From assembly GCA_963781675.1 (NCBI GenBank), contig CAWAGF010000001.1:868001-932000 (forward strand): a stretch of DNA of 64,000 nt. Reading direction: 5' to 3'. The position numbers and the translations under genes were made by a program. The notes beneath the pieces are model-generated. The model was given only the letters and a program-made list of their open reading frames with translations. It searched no databases and had not been told where the DNA came from. The DNA comes from SCTD01 sp963781675. GTDB taxonomy: Bacteria; Actinomycetota; Actinomycetes; Mycobacteriales; SCTD01. Shown piece after piece: positions 1-8,471 of this stretch; the stretch's first letter is position 1, and each line of letters opens with the position of its first letter.

Positions 1-88
1 CGCGGTCCACCTCCGCCCCCACCAGCAGGCAGGCCAGCCCGAGGTCGACCGGCTCGGAGCGCACCACCTCCGCGAAGCGCCGCCTCAT
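1..88 (-). CDS. Transglutaminase/SirB1-like protein, N-terminal fragment (runs off window)
   Basis: Only the first 29 codons lie in the window, starting at an ATG at 88 on the minus strand. The ATG overlaps the TGA of the upstream small gene in an ATGA arrangement, which indicates translational coupling. The visible N-terminus (MRRRFAEVV, then EPVDLGLACLLVGAE) resembles the start of actinobacterial transglutaminase-like/SirB1 proteins. Too little is present to see any catalytic residue, so the family name is an inference from a short match and from reading frame continuity. Confidence 0.45.
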   Translation of the reverse strand, partial: MRRRFAEVVRSEPVDLGLACLLVGAEVDR

Positions 89-312
89 CGCCGCGCCGGC
101 GCCGGCGGCACCCGCTTCCCGAGCACGACGTCGGCCAGCGGGAACCGGACCAGCGCCCCGTGCCGGTCCTGCACCACGACCTCGTCCGACCAGACGAGCA
201 GGGAGCCGAGCACGTCGCCCAGCAGGCCGTCCGGGAGCCTGCGGCGGACGACCACCCGGGCTCCGACATCCGCAGGACCGAGCCGCACCCCGGCTGGCTG
301 AGCGGTCGTCAC
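85..312 (-). CDS. Small protein resembling the N-terminal SH3-like domain of Rv0428c-type acetyltransferases
   Basis: This is a 75-residue protein starting at GTG 312. Its sequence (LGPADVGARVVVRRRLPDG, then PLADVVLGKRVPP) matches the small beta-rich domain that precedes the GNAT domain in Rv0428c-like actinobacterial acetyltransferases. Here it ends with a stop and no GNAT domain follows in frame; a different gene starts at the stop codon. It is divergent from fdxA with about 40 bp between starts. It may be a genuinely stand-alone domain, or a remnant of a longer acetyltransferase. Its function is unknown. Confidence 0.6.
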   Translation of the reverse strand: MTTAQPAGVRLGPADVGARVVVRRRLPDGLLGDVLGSLLVWSDEVVVQDRHGALVRFPLADVVLGKRVPPAPARR

Positions 313-354
313 ATCGGCGACACTAGAGCGACCGCACCGTGAGAGGACCCCGCT

Positions 355-696
355 GTGACGTACGTGATCGCCGAGCCCTGCGTCGACCTCAAGGACAAGG
401 CCTGCATCGAGGAGTGCCCTGTCGACTGCATCTACGAGGGCAAGCGCTCGCTCTACATCCACCCGGACGAGTGCGTCGACTGCGGTGCCTGCGAGCCGGT
501 GTGCCCGGTCGAGGCGATCTTCTACGAGGACGACACCCCCGCGCAGTGGAAGGACTACTACCGCGCGAACGTCGACTTCTTCACCGAGACGACCTCGATC
601 GGCAGCCCCGGCGGCGCCAGCAAGGTCGGTCCGGTCGACCTGGACCACCCCGTCGTGATGGCCGTCCCGCTCAACAAGAACGTCGAGGGCCACTGA
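355..696 (+). CDS. fdxA: 7Fe ferredoxin FdxA
   Basis: A 113-residue cytoplasmic electron carrier with one 3Fe-4S and one 4Fe-4S cluster. The N-terminal half carries cysteines in CVDLKDKACIEECPVDC and CVDCGACEPVCPVEAI, as in FdxA of mycobacteria and streptomycetes. The C-terminal half (DYYRANVDFF) is also typical and the length is normal. The GTG at 355 follows a GAGAGGA ribosome-binding sequence by about eight bases. It directly precedes dapC, a gene order common in actinobacteria, and the fdxA stop touches the presumed dapC start. Identification is firm; the redox partners are not known from the sequence. Confidence 0.95.
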   Translation: MTYVIAEPCVDLKDKACIEECPVDCIYEGKRSLYIHPDECVDCGACEPVCPVEAIFYEDDTPAQWKDYYRANVDFFTETTSIGSPGGASKVGPVDLDHPVVMAVPLNKNVEGH

Positions 697-1801
697 CCAC
701 CACCGGCTGGGCCGTACGCGCCCAGCTGCCCGAGTTCCCCTGGGACCGCCTCGCGCCGTACGGGGAGAAGGCTCGCGCGCACCCCGACGGCATCGTCGAC
801 CTGTCGATCGGCACGCCCGTCGACCCGACGCCCGCCGTCGTGCAGGAGGCCCTGCGCGCGGCGAGCGATGCGCCCGGGTACCCGCTGACGATCGGCACGC
901 CTGAGCTCCGCGAGGCGCTGACCGGCTGGGTGTCGCGGCGGCTGGGCTGCGACGGCGCGGCGGTCGTCCCCAGCATCGGCAGCAAGGAGCTCGTCTCGCT
1001 GCTGCCGTCCTTCCTCGGCCTCGAGCGCCGGGGACGAAGGTGCTGATCCCGGCCCTGGCCTACCCGACGTACGACGCCGGCGCGCGCCTCGGCGGCTGCG
1101 TGCCCGTGCCGGTGGAGGACCCGACGGCGGCGGACCCGTCCGGCGTCGGGCTCGTGTGGCTGAACTCGCCCAGCAACCCCACCGGCGAGGTCTGGTCCGC
1201 CGAACGGCTCAGGGCGGTCGTCGAGTGGGCGCGCGGGCACGGGATCCTCGTGGCGAGCGACGAGTGCTACCTCGAGCTCGGCTGGGAGGCCGAGCCGGTC
1301 AGCGTCCTCGACCAGGCCGTCTGCGGCGGCTCGACCGAGGGCGTGCTGGCCGTCCACTCGCTGTCCAAGCGGAGCAACCTCGCGGGCTACCGCGCCGGGT
1401 TCGCGGCCGGTGACGCCGCCGCCGTCGGCGCGATCACCGAGGCGCGCAAGCACCTCGGCCTGCTCGTCCCGGCGCCGGTGCAGGCCGCCCTGGTCGCCGC
1501 GCTCGGCGACGACGCCCACGTCGCGGAGCAGAAGGCGCGCTACGCCGCCCGCCGCGAGGTCCTGCTGCCGGCCGTCCGCGCGGCCGGCTTCACGGTCGAG
1601 CACTCCGAGGCCGGCCTCTACCTGTGGTGCACCCGCGGCGAGGCCTGCTGGGACACCGTCTCGGCGCTGGCCGCGGTCGGGGTCCTCGCCGCCCCGGGCG
1701 CCTTCTACGGGGAGGCCGGCGCGCAGCACGTGCGCTTCGCCCTCACGGCCACCGACGAGCGGATCGCCGCCGCCGCGGAGCGCCTCACCGCGCTCGCGTG
1801 A
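693..1801 (+). CDS. dapC: Succinyldiaminopimelate transaminase DapC (one frameshift)
   Basis: A fold-type I PLP aminotransferase that makes N-succinyl-LL-diaminopimelate in the succinylase branch of lysine/peptidoglycan precursor synthesis. The N-terminus reads LPEFPWDRLAPYGEKA and DLSIGTPVDPTP, followed by NSPSNPTGEV, and the PLP lysine lies in SLSKRSNLAGYRAG. The reading frame changes at about 1025-1030 between SFLGLE and GTKVLIPALAYPTYD, so the protein is split into two frames; this looks like a single-base error. No ATG/GTG/TTG lies near the expected start. A CTG at 693 overlapping the fdxA TGA gives the normal N-terminus. dapD and dapE follow within 2.5 kb, supporting the role. Confidence 0.85.
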
Positions 1802-1803
1802 TC

Positions 1804-1847
1804 GCGAAATCCCCAGCACGCTGATGCTGGGGACTTCACGAGCAGGG
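1804..1847. repeat. Dispersed palindromic element, copy A
   Basis: An inverted repeat with arms CCCCAGCA (1811-1818) and TGCTGGGG (1825-1832), flanked on the right by ACTTCAC and GAGCAGGGG. The left arm has drifted (GCGAAAT in place of GTGAAGT), so this copy is a weaker hairpin than copies B and C. It lies immediately after dapC and contains the first ATG of the following transporter gene. It could act as a terminator, but no T-run follows. Confidence 0.8.
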
Positions 1848-3002
1848 GAGTCGTACCGCTGGGTCGTGCTCGGCGCCGGCGTCGCCGCGCAGGCCGCGTC
1901 CGCCGCGGTGCTGCAGGGCCTGCCCGGGCTCGCGCCGCAGCTGCGCGAGGAGTACGGCCTCGGGCTCACCGGCCTCGGCGTGCTGCTCGCGTCCGTGACC
2001 GTCGGGCTGCTCAGCACCCTGGTGCTCTGGGGCGTGCTGGCCGACCGGTACGGCGAGCGGGTCGTCATGACCGTCGGCCTGCTGCTGGCCGTCCTCGCGC
2101 TGCTGGCCACGACGCGCACCACCACCGTCGTACCGCTGATGGCCTGCCTCGTCGTCGCGGGCGCCGCCGGGTCGTCGGTGAACGCCGCCAGCGGGCGGGC
2201 GGTGCTCGGCTGGTTCGGGCCGCAGGAGCGCGGCTTCGCGATGGGCGTCCGGCAGACCGCGCTGCCGCTCGGCGCCGGCCTCGCCGCGGCCGGGCTGCCG
2301 CCGGTGGCGCTGGCCGGGGGGCTGAACGCCGCCTTCCTGGTGCTGGCCGGCGGCTGCCTGCTCGGTGCGCTGGTCGTCGTCGCGCTGGTCCGCGAGGCGC
2401 CCGCGCAGCCGGTGAAGGTGCCCGGTGGCCTCGCTCCGGTCCGCGACCCGCGCATCCGGCGCTTCGGCCTGGTGTCGCTGCTGCTGGTCGTCCCGCAGTT
2501 CGCGGTCGTCGCGTTCCTCGTCGTCTACCTCGTGGACGAGCACGGCGTCAGCCCGGCCCGCGCCGCGCTGCTGCTCGCCGCGGTCCAGCTCGGCGGGGGA
2601 GCGGGCCGCATCGTGGCCGGCCGCTGGTCGGACCGGCTGGGCCTGCGCGTCCTGCCGCTGCGCCGGCTGGCGACGACGATCTGCGCCCTGTTCGTGCTGC
2701 TGGCCGGCCTGGAGGCGCTGGAGCTGCGGGCGGCCGTACCCGTCCTGCTGCTCACCGGCGTGGTCGCCATCAGCTGGAACGGCCTGGCCTTCACCGCCGT
2801 CGGCGAGCTGGCCGGCCCGGGCCGCGCCGGCACCGCGCTCGGCCTGCAGAACACCGCCGTCGCCCTCGGGGCCGCCCTCACCGCACCGCTGCTCGGCGCG
2901 GTCGTCGACCGCAGCGACTGGGCCGTCGCCTTCGTGCTCGCCGCCGCCTGCGCGCTGACGGCCGCCCTCCTGCTGCGGGGGCTCGTCCGCGCGGGTCACT
3001 AG
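1824..3002 (+). CDS. Major facilitator superfamily transporter
   Basis: A roughly 392-residue membrane protein with about twelve hydrophobic segments. It has the MFS loop 2-3 signature LADRYGERVVMTV and the related WSDRLGLRVLPLRR in the second half, and a charged central loop (VREAPAQPVK, then RDPRIRRFG). The family exports or imports small molecules; the substrate cannot be told from sequence. The start is uncertain. The ATG at 1824 lies inside palindrome copy A and gives MLGTSRAGESYRW, whereas a GTG at 1866, about 17 bases downstream of an AGGGGAG sequence, gives a more usual short N-terminus. It ends 10 bp before dapD but has no obvious link to lysine synthesis. Confidence 0.85.
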   Translation: MLGTSRAGESYRWVVLGAGVAAQAASAAVLQGLPGLAPQLREEYGLGLTGLGVLLASVTVGLLSTLVLWGVLADRYGERVVMTVGLLLAVLALLATTRTTTVVPLMACLVVAGAAGSSVNAASGRAVLGWFGPQERGFAMGVRQTALPLGAGLAAAGLPPVALAGGLNAAFLVLAGGCLLGALVVVALVREAPAQPVKVPGGLAPVRDPRIRRFGLVSLLLVVPQFAVVAFLVVYLVDEHGVSPARAALLLAAVQLGGGAGRIVAGRWSDRLGLRVLPLRRLATTICALFVLLAGLEALELRAAVPVLLLTGVVAISWNGLAFTAVGELAGPGRAGTALGLQNTAVALGAALTAPLLGAVVDRSDWAVAFVLAAACALTAALLLRGLVRAGH

Positions 3003-3012
3003 GCTGGCCGGC

Positions 3013-3834
3013 ATGACCGCGAGCCCCCTCGACCCCGCCCTCGACGAGCTCTGGGAGCGCCGCGACGGGCTCAGCCCGGCCGACGAGGACGCCCGCAGGA
3101 CCGTCGTCGCCGCGGTCGACCAGCTCGACGCCGGCGAGGCGCGGGTGGCGCAGGTGGTCGGCGACGAGGTCGTCGTCGACGAGCGGGCCAAGCGGGCGAT
3201 CCTGCTGTCGTTCAAGGTGCTCGAGATGGTCGAGGGCAGCAACGGCGGCTTCTACGTCCACGACCGCGTGCCGCTCAAGACCTCCTTCCCGGGCGTGCGG
3301 GTCGTGGCCGGCGCGGTCGCGCGCTGGGGCAGCCACTTCGAGCCCGGCGTCGTGCTGATGCCGAGCTACACGAACATCGGCGGCTACGTCGGCAGCGGCT
3401 CCATGGTCGACACGTGGGCGACCGTCGGCTCCTGCGCGCAGATCGGCAGGAACGTCCACCTCTCCGGCGGCGTCGGCATCGGCGGCGTCCTCGAGCCGCC
3501 GCAGGCCGCGCCGGTCGTGGTGGAGGACGACGCCTTCATCGGCTCCCGGTCGATGGTCGTCGAGGGCGCCCGGGTACGTCGCGGCGCGAAGCTCGGCGCC
3601 GGCGCGATCCTCACGGCCAGCACGCGCGTCTTCGACGCCGAGACCGGCGAGGAGCTGCCCCGCGGCGAGGCGCCCGAGCGCGGCGTCTGCGTCGGCTCGA
3701 CCCGCGTGAAGTCCTTCGCCGGCGGCGACTTCGGGATGCCGTGCCTGCTGGTGCTGCGCCGCCTCGAGCCGGGCCAGGAGCACGACAAGCTGGCCCTCAA
3801 CGACGTGCTGCGCGAGCACGGGGTCGCGCCGTGA
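3013..3834 (+). CDS. dapD: Tetrahydrodipicolinate N-succinyltransferase DapD (enterobacterial type)
   Basis: A 273-residue left-handed beta-helix acyltransferase that succinylates tetrahydrodipicolinate from succinyl-CoA. The core (MVDTWATVGSCAQIG, then HLSGGVGIGGVLEP and EDDAFIGSRS, then TRVFDAETGE) follows the E. coli DapD pattern closely. It lacks the longer, divergent sequence of the mycobacterial/corynebacterial DapD. The hexapeptide repeats occupy roughly residues 110-220. An upstream start at ATG 3013 gives the usual length. It lies between dapC and dapE, forming a near-complete succinylase cassette. The frame is intact. Confidence 0.93.
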   Translation: MTASPLDPALDELWERRDGLSPADEDARRTVVAAVDQLDAGEARVAQVVGDEVVVDERAKRAILLSFKVLEMVEGSNGGFYVHDRVPLKTSFPGVRVVAGAVARWGSHFEPGVVLMPSYTNIGGYVGSGSMVDTWATVGSCAQIGRNVHLSGGVGIGGVLEPPQAAPVVVEDDAFIGSRSMVVEGARVRRGAKLGAGAILTASTRVFDAETGEELPRGEAPERGVCVGSTRVKSFAGGDFGMPCLLVLRRLEPGQEHDKLALNDVLREHGVAP

Positions 3835-3868
3835 GCCGTCTCCTGCCCGGCGCGGCACGGACCCGCTG

Positions 3869-4267
3869 ATGCTCGCCCGCTTCCGCGACCTGTGCATCGA
3901 CGCGAACGACCCGGCCCCCGTCGGGGCCTTCTGGGGCGCGGTGCTGGGGCGCGAGCCTCAGCACGACGACGAGCCGGGCGACGGCGCCAGCCCGGACGTG
4001 TTCCTCGCGGCGGGCCCCGACGGCGGGCCGAGCATCTACGTCAACGGCGTCCCCGAGCCCAAGCAGGGAAAGGTGCGCCTGCACCTGGACGTCACGCTCG
4101 AGCCCGGCCAGGAGATCGCCGACCTGCTGCGCCTCGGCGCGACCGTCGTGCAGGAGCCGGACCCGGTGCGCTGGTGGGTGCTCGCCGACCCGGGCGGCAA
4201 CGAGTTCTGCGCGTTCCTGCCCGAGACCGACGCGACCAACGACGCCGACGCCGAGCAGCCCGTCTGA
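3869..4267 (+). CDS. VOC (glyoxalase/bleomycin-resistance fold) family protein
   Basis: A 132-residue protein with the paired beta-alpha-beta-beta-beta pattern of the VOC superfamily. It begins MLARFRDLCIDANDPAPVGAF, which is typical of glyoxalase-like proteins in actinobacteria, and ends with VLADPGGNEFCAFLP, where the glutamate is the usual metal-ligand position. Metal and substrate are unknown. Its TGA overlaps the dapE ATG, so the two are probably co-transcribed, but no role in lysine synthesis is implied. Confidence 0.85.
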   Translation: MLARFRDLCIDANDPAPVGAFWGAVLGREPQHDDEPGDGASPDVFLAAGPDGGPSIYVNGVPEPKQGKVRLHLDVTLEPGQEIADLLRLGATVVQEPDPVRWWVLADPGGNEFCAFLPETDATNDADAEQPV

Positions 4268-5318
4268 TGCTCGACCTGGCGCAGGACCCCGTGTCGCTGA
4301 CGGCGGCGCTGGTCGACGTGCCGAGCGTGTCCGGCACCGAGGAGCCGCTCGCGGACCTGGTGCACGACGCCCTGACGCGCCCTGCCCCACCTGAGCGTCG
4401 AGCGCGACGGCAACAACGTCGTCGCCCGCACCTCGCTCGGCCGCCCGCAGCGCGTGCTCCTCGCCGGCCACCTCGACACCGTCCCGATCGCGGACAACGT
4501 GCCGAGCCGTCGCGAGGGCGACCTGCTCTACGGCTGCGGCACCTCGGACATGAAGTCCGGCGACGCCGTCCTGCTCCACCTTGCCGCGACCCTGCCGGAG
4601 CCCTCGTACGACCTGACCTTCGTCCTCTACGACAACGAGGAGGTGGAGGCCGAGAAGAACGGCCTCAACCGCCTGGTCGCCACCCGGCGCGAGCTGTTCG
4701 ACGCCGACCTCGCCGTGCTCATGGAGCCGACGAGCGGGCAGGTCGAGGCCGGCTGCCAGGGCACGCTGCGGGTCCGGGTGACGGTCCCCGGCCGGCGGGC
4801 CCACAGCGCCCGCAGCTGGCTCGGGTGAGAACGCCATCCACGCCGTCGCCCCGCTGCTCACCCGGCTGGTCGCCTACGACCCCCGGCAGGTCGAGATCGA
4901 CGGCTGCACCTACCGGGAGGGCCTCAACGCCGTGAGCATCACCGGCGGCGTCGCCGGCAACGTCATCCCCGACGAGGCCAGCGTGCTGGTCAACTACCGC
5001 TTCGCTCCCGACCTGTCCGAGCAGCAGGCGTACGACCACGTCCGCGAGGTGCTCGGCGAGTGCGAGCTGGTCGACAGCGCGCCGGGGGCCCTGCCCGGGC
5101 TGTCGGCGCCGGCCGCGCAGCACTTCGTCCGCGCCATCGGCAGCACCCCCGTCGCGAAGTACGGCTGGACCGACGTCGCCCGCTTCGCCGCGCTCGGCAT
5201 CCCCGCCGTGAACTTCGGCCCCGGCGACCCGAACCTCGCGCACACCCGCGAGGAGCACGTCGTCGTCTCCCGGATCGTCGACGCCGAGCGGGCGCTGCGG
5301 AGCTACCTGTCCGCGTGA
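4267..5318 (+). CDS. dapE: Succinyl-diaminopimelate desuccinylase DapE (two frameshifts)
   Basis: An M20-family zinc amidohydrolase that removes succinate from N-succinyl-LL-diaminopimelate, completing the pathway set with DapC and DapD. Visible metal-site motifs are LLAGHLDTVPIAD, the GCGTSDMKSGDA block, and the EE pair in YDNEEVEAEKNG. The C-terminal part has GPGDPNLAHTREEHV. The frame breaks at about 4382 (an extra C in CGCCCTGCC before HLSVERDG) and at about 4826 (an extra G between SWLG and ENAIHAVAP). Both fit a one-base insertion. The ATG at 4267 overlaps the preceding stop, and the end overlaps the helicase GTG. Confidence 0.88.
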
Positions 5319-7792
5319 CGCTGGCCGCGCGGATCCCGTCGCCCCCGGAGCCCGACGCGGTGTACGAGGCGTTCGAGGGCTGGGCGGTCGAGCAGGGGCT
5401 GACCCTCTACCCGGCGCAGGAGGAGGCGCTGCTCGAGGTCGTCAGCGGCAGCCACGTGATCCTCTCGACGCCGACCGGCAGCGGGAAGTCGATGGTCGCG
5501 GCAGGCGCGCAGTTCTGGGCGCTCTCGCAGGACCGGCGCAGCTTCTACACCGCGCCGATCAAGGCGCTGGTCAGCGAGAAGTTCTTCGCGCTGTGCGCGC
5601 AGTTCGGCGCGGAGAACGTCGGCATGATGACCGGCGACGCGACCGTCAACGGCGGTGCGCCGGTCATCTGCTGCACCGCCGAGATCCTCGCCAACCTCGC
5701 CCTGCGCGAGGGCGCGGACGCCGACGTCGGGCTCGTGGTGATGGACGAGTTCCACTACTACGCCGACCCGGAGCGGGGCTGGGCCTGGCAGGTACCGCTC
5801 ATCGAGCTGACCCGCGCGCAGTTCGTGCTCATGAGCGCGACGCTCGGCGACGTCACCCGCTTCCAGGACGACCTGCTGCGCCGCACCGGGCGGGAGTGCG
5901 CCCTCGTCACGAGCACCGAGCGGCCGGTCCCGCTGCACTTCGAGTACGTCTCGACGCCGCTGCACGAGACGCTCGAGGAGCTGCTCTCGACGCACCGCGC
6001 CCCGGTGTACGTCGTCCACTTCACGCAGGCCGCCGCCGTGGAGCAGGCGCAGGCGCTGATGAGCGTCAACGTCAGCTCGCGCGAGGAGAAGGACCGGATC
6101 GCCGAGCTCATCGGCGACTTCCGCTTCACCGCCGGCTTCGGCAAGGGCACCCTGTCCCGGCTGCTGCGCCACGGGATCGGCGTCCACCACGCCGGCATGC
6201 TGCCGAAGTACCGCCGCCTGGTGGAGCAGCTCGCGCAGGCCGGCCTGCTCAAGGTCGTCTGCGGCACGGACACGCTCGGCGTCGGGATCAACGTCCCGAT
6301 CCGGACGGTGCTGTTCACCGGGCTGACCAAGTTCGACGGCACGAAGGTGCGGCACCTCAAGGCGCGGGAGTTCCACCAGATCGCCGGCCGGGCCGGCCGG
6401 GCGGGCTACGACACGGCGGGCAACGTCGTCGTCCAGGCGCCCGAGCACGACGTCGAGAACGCCAAGCGGGTCGCCCGCGCCGGCGACGACCCCAAGAAGC
6501 TGAAGCGCGTCGAGCGCAAGAAGGCGCCCGGAGGGCTTCGTCTCCTGGGGCCGGCCGACCTTCGAGCGCCTCGTCGCCGCCGAGCCGGAGACCCTCACGT
6601 CGAGCTTCACGGTCAGCCACGCGATGCTGCTGCAGGTCGTCCAGCGGCGCGGGGACTTCTTCGCCCACATGCGGCGCCTGCTGCTGGAGAACGACGCCGG
6701 CCGCCCCGAGCAGCGCCGCCTGGTCCGGCGCGCGATCAGCATCTTCAAGGCGCTGGAGCGGGCCGGCACGGTCGAGCGGGTCGGCGGGGGAGAGGTCCGC
6801 CTGACCGTCGACCTGCAGGCCGACTTCGCCCTCGACCAGCCGCTGTCGCCGTTCGCCGTCGCCGCGCTGGAGCTGCTCGACCGCGAGTCGCCCTCGTACG
6901 CCCTCGACGTCCTGTCGGTCGTCGAGTCGACGCTGGAGGCGCCCCGGCAGGTGCTGGCCGCTCAGCGCAACAAGGCCAAGGGCGAGGCCGTCGCCGAGAT
7001 GAAGGCGCAGGGGATCGAGTACGACGAGCGGATGGAGCTGCTCGAGGAGGTCTCGTACCCGATGCCGCTGGCCGACGAGCTGTTCGCGGCGTTCGAGGTC
7101 TACCGCGGCGGCCACCCGTGGGTCGCCGACGAGGAGCTGACCCCGAAGTCGGTGGCCCGCGACCTGTCCGAGCGGGCGATGACCTTCGTCGAGTACGTCG
7201 GCTTCTACGGCCTGGCGCGGTCCGAGGGGCTGGTGCTGCGCTACCTGGCCGACGCGTACAAGGCGCTGCGCCGGACGGTGCCTGCGGTCGCGCGCACCGA
7301 GGACGTCGAGGACCTCATCGCCTGGCTCGGCGAGGTCGTCCGGCAGACCGACTCCTCGCTGCTGGAGGAGTGGGAGTCGCTGCGCGCGGGCTCCGACGCC
7401 GACCGCCGGTCGCGGTGCCGGTGGACGAGACGCCGCCGCCGGTGACGGCCAACGAGCGGGCCTTCCGGGTGCTGGTGCGCAACGCGCTGTTCCGGCGGGT
7501 CGAGCTGTTCGCGCTGCGCCGCTGGATCGACCTGGGCGAGCTGGACCCCGACTTCGAGTGGGAGCACCCGGTCCGGGCCTACTTCGAGGAGCACCCGTCG
7601 CTCGGGACGGACGCGGACGCGCGCGGCCCGGCGCTGTTCCTGGTGACCGCCGAGCCGGGGCGCTGGCTGGTGCGCCAGATCCTCGACGACCCGGCGGGCC
7701 ACCACGACTGGGCCATCACGGCCGAGGTCGACCTGCCCGCCTCGGACGAGGCGGGCACGGCCGTGCTGAAGGTGCTCGCCGTCGGCGACTGA
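5315..7792 (+). CDS. DEAD/DEAH-box helicase with DUF3516 C-terminal region (two frameshifts)
   Basis: An approximately 825-residue superfamily 2 helicase. It shows the Walker A motif STPTGSGKS, a DEFH Walker B (VMDEFHYY), motif III MSATLGD and motif VI QIAGRAGRAGYD. The second half (LTSSFTVSHAMLLQV, then RRWIDLGELDPDFEWE) corresponds to the DUF3516 region of actinobacterial helicases, which are thought to act on RNA. The frame is lost at about 6530 (between ERKKAP and EGFVSWGRPTFE) and regained at about 7400. The GTG at 5315 overlaps the dapE stop in a GTGA arrangement. The cellular role is not established. Confidence 0.87.
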   Translation: MTLAARIPSPPEPDAVYEAFEGWAVEQGLTLYPAQEEALLEVVSGSHVILSTPTGSGKSMVAAGAQFWALSQDRRSFYTAPIKALVSEKFFALCAQFGAENVGMMTGDATVNGGAPVICCTAEILANLALREGADADVGLVVMDEFHYYADPERGWAWQVPLIELTRAQFVLMSATLGDVTRFQDDLLRRTGRECALVTSTERPVPLHFEYVSTPLHETLEELLSTHRAPVYVVHFTQAAAVEQAQALMSVNVSSREEKDRIAELIGDFRFTAGFGKGTLSRLLRHGIGVHHAGMLPKYRRLVEQLAQAGLLKVVCGTDTLGVGINVPIRTVLFTGLTKFDGTKVRHLKAREFHQIAGRAGRAGYDTAGNVVVQAPEHDVENAKRVARAGDDPKKLKRVERKKAPGGLRLLGPADLRAPRRRRAGDPHVELHGQPRDAAAGRPAARGLLRPHAAPAAGERRRPPRAAPPGPARDQHLQGAGAGRHGRAGRRGRGPPDRRPAGRLRPRPAAVAVRRRRAGAARPRVALVRPRRPVGRRVDAGGAPAGAGRSAQQGQGRGRRRDEGAGDRVRRADGAARGGLVPDAAGRRAVRGVRGLPRRPPVGRRRGADPEVGGPRPVRAGDDLRRVRRLLRPGAVRGAGAALPGRRVQGAAPDGACGRAHRGRRGPHRLARRGRPADRLLAAGGVGVAARGLRRRPPVAVPVDETPPPVTANERAFRVLVRNALFRRVELFALRRWIDLGELDPDFEWEHPVRAYFEEHPSLGTDADARGPALFLVTAEPGRWLVRQILDDPAGHHDWAITAEVDLPASDEAGTAVLKVLAVGD

Positions 7793-7800
7793 CCGCCTCC

Positions 7801-7840
7801 TTGTGAAGTCCCCAGCACCCTGGTGCTGGGGACTTCACAA
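7801..7840. repeat. Dispersed palindromic element, copy B (perfect 19-bp stem)
   Basis: Nineteen bases (7801-7819, TTGTGAAGTCCCCAGCACC) are the exact reverse complement of 7822-7840, separated by two bases. It lies 8 bp after the helicase stop and 6 bp before the wrbA stop, so it separates two convergent genes and could serve as a bidirectional terminator. The right flank AGCAGGG is shared with copy A. There is no T-run. Confidence 0.92.
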
Positions 7841-7846
7841 GCAGGG

Positions 7847-8458
7847 CTAGGCGGCGCCGCGCTGGAGCTGCGCGGCGATCTCGGTCGCCCGCGTCGCGCT
7901 GTACGCGACGGCCGTCAGGTCCTGCTCCTGCGGCGGGTTCGCCCCGTTGTTGCTGATGTGCGAGGCGCCGTACGGGTTGCCGTCCACGAACTTGCTCGGG
8001 TCGGTGTAGCCGGGCGGCACGATGATCCCGCCGAAGTGGTAGACGGAGTTGTAGAGCGCCAGCAGCGTCGTCTCCTGGCCGCCGTGGGCGGTGCCGGTGG
8101 AGGTGAAGCCGGTGTAGACCTTGTTCGCCAGCTTGCCCTGCGACCACTCCGGGCCGAGCGTGTCGAGGAACTGCTTGAGCTGCGCCGCGACGTTGCCGTA
8201 GCGCGTCGGCGTCCCGAAGATGACGGCGTCGGCCCAGACGACGTCGTCGGCGGTGGCCTCCGGCACGTCCTGGGTCTGGAGCACGTGCTTGCTCCAGCCC
8301 TCGTTGCTGTCGATGGCCTCCTGCGGCGCGAGCTCGCGGACCTTGCGCAGGCGGACCTCCGCGCCGGCCTTCTCGGCGGCCTCGACCGCCTGCTGGGCGA
8401 GCGCGTGGACGCTGCCGGTGGCGGAGTAGTAGATGACGCTGACCTTGACGTCGGGCAC
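7847..8458 (-). CDS. wrbA: NAD(P)H:quinone oxidoreductase, WrbA type
   Basis: A 203-residue flavodoxin-fold FMN enzyme that carries out two-electron quinone reduction. The N-terminal FMN phosphate loop is YYSATGSVHALA, followed by FGTPTRYGNVAAQ and STGTAHGGQETT, both hallmarks of WrbA. The GTG at 8458 is preceded by GGAGG at ideal spacing and gives VPDVKVSVIYY. A palindrome resembling a MarR-family operator lies about 15-40 bases upstream of the start, so redox- or ligand-responsive repression is plausible. No regulator gene is adjacent. Confidence 0.93.
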   Translation of the reverse strand: MPDVKVSVIYYSATGSVHALAQQAVEAAEKAGAEVRLRKVRELAPQEAIDSNEGWSKHVLQTQDVPEATADDVVWADAVIFGTPTRYGNVAAQLKQFLDTLGPEWSQGKLANKVYTGFTSTGTAHGGQETTLLALYNSVYHFGGIIVPPGYTDPSKFVDGNPYGASHISNNGANPPQEQDLTAVAYSATRATEIAAQLQRGAA

Positions 8459-8471
8459 AGGGACCTCCAGG

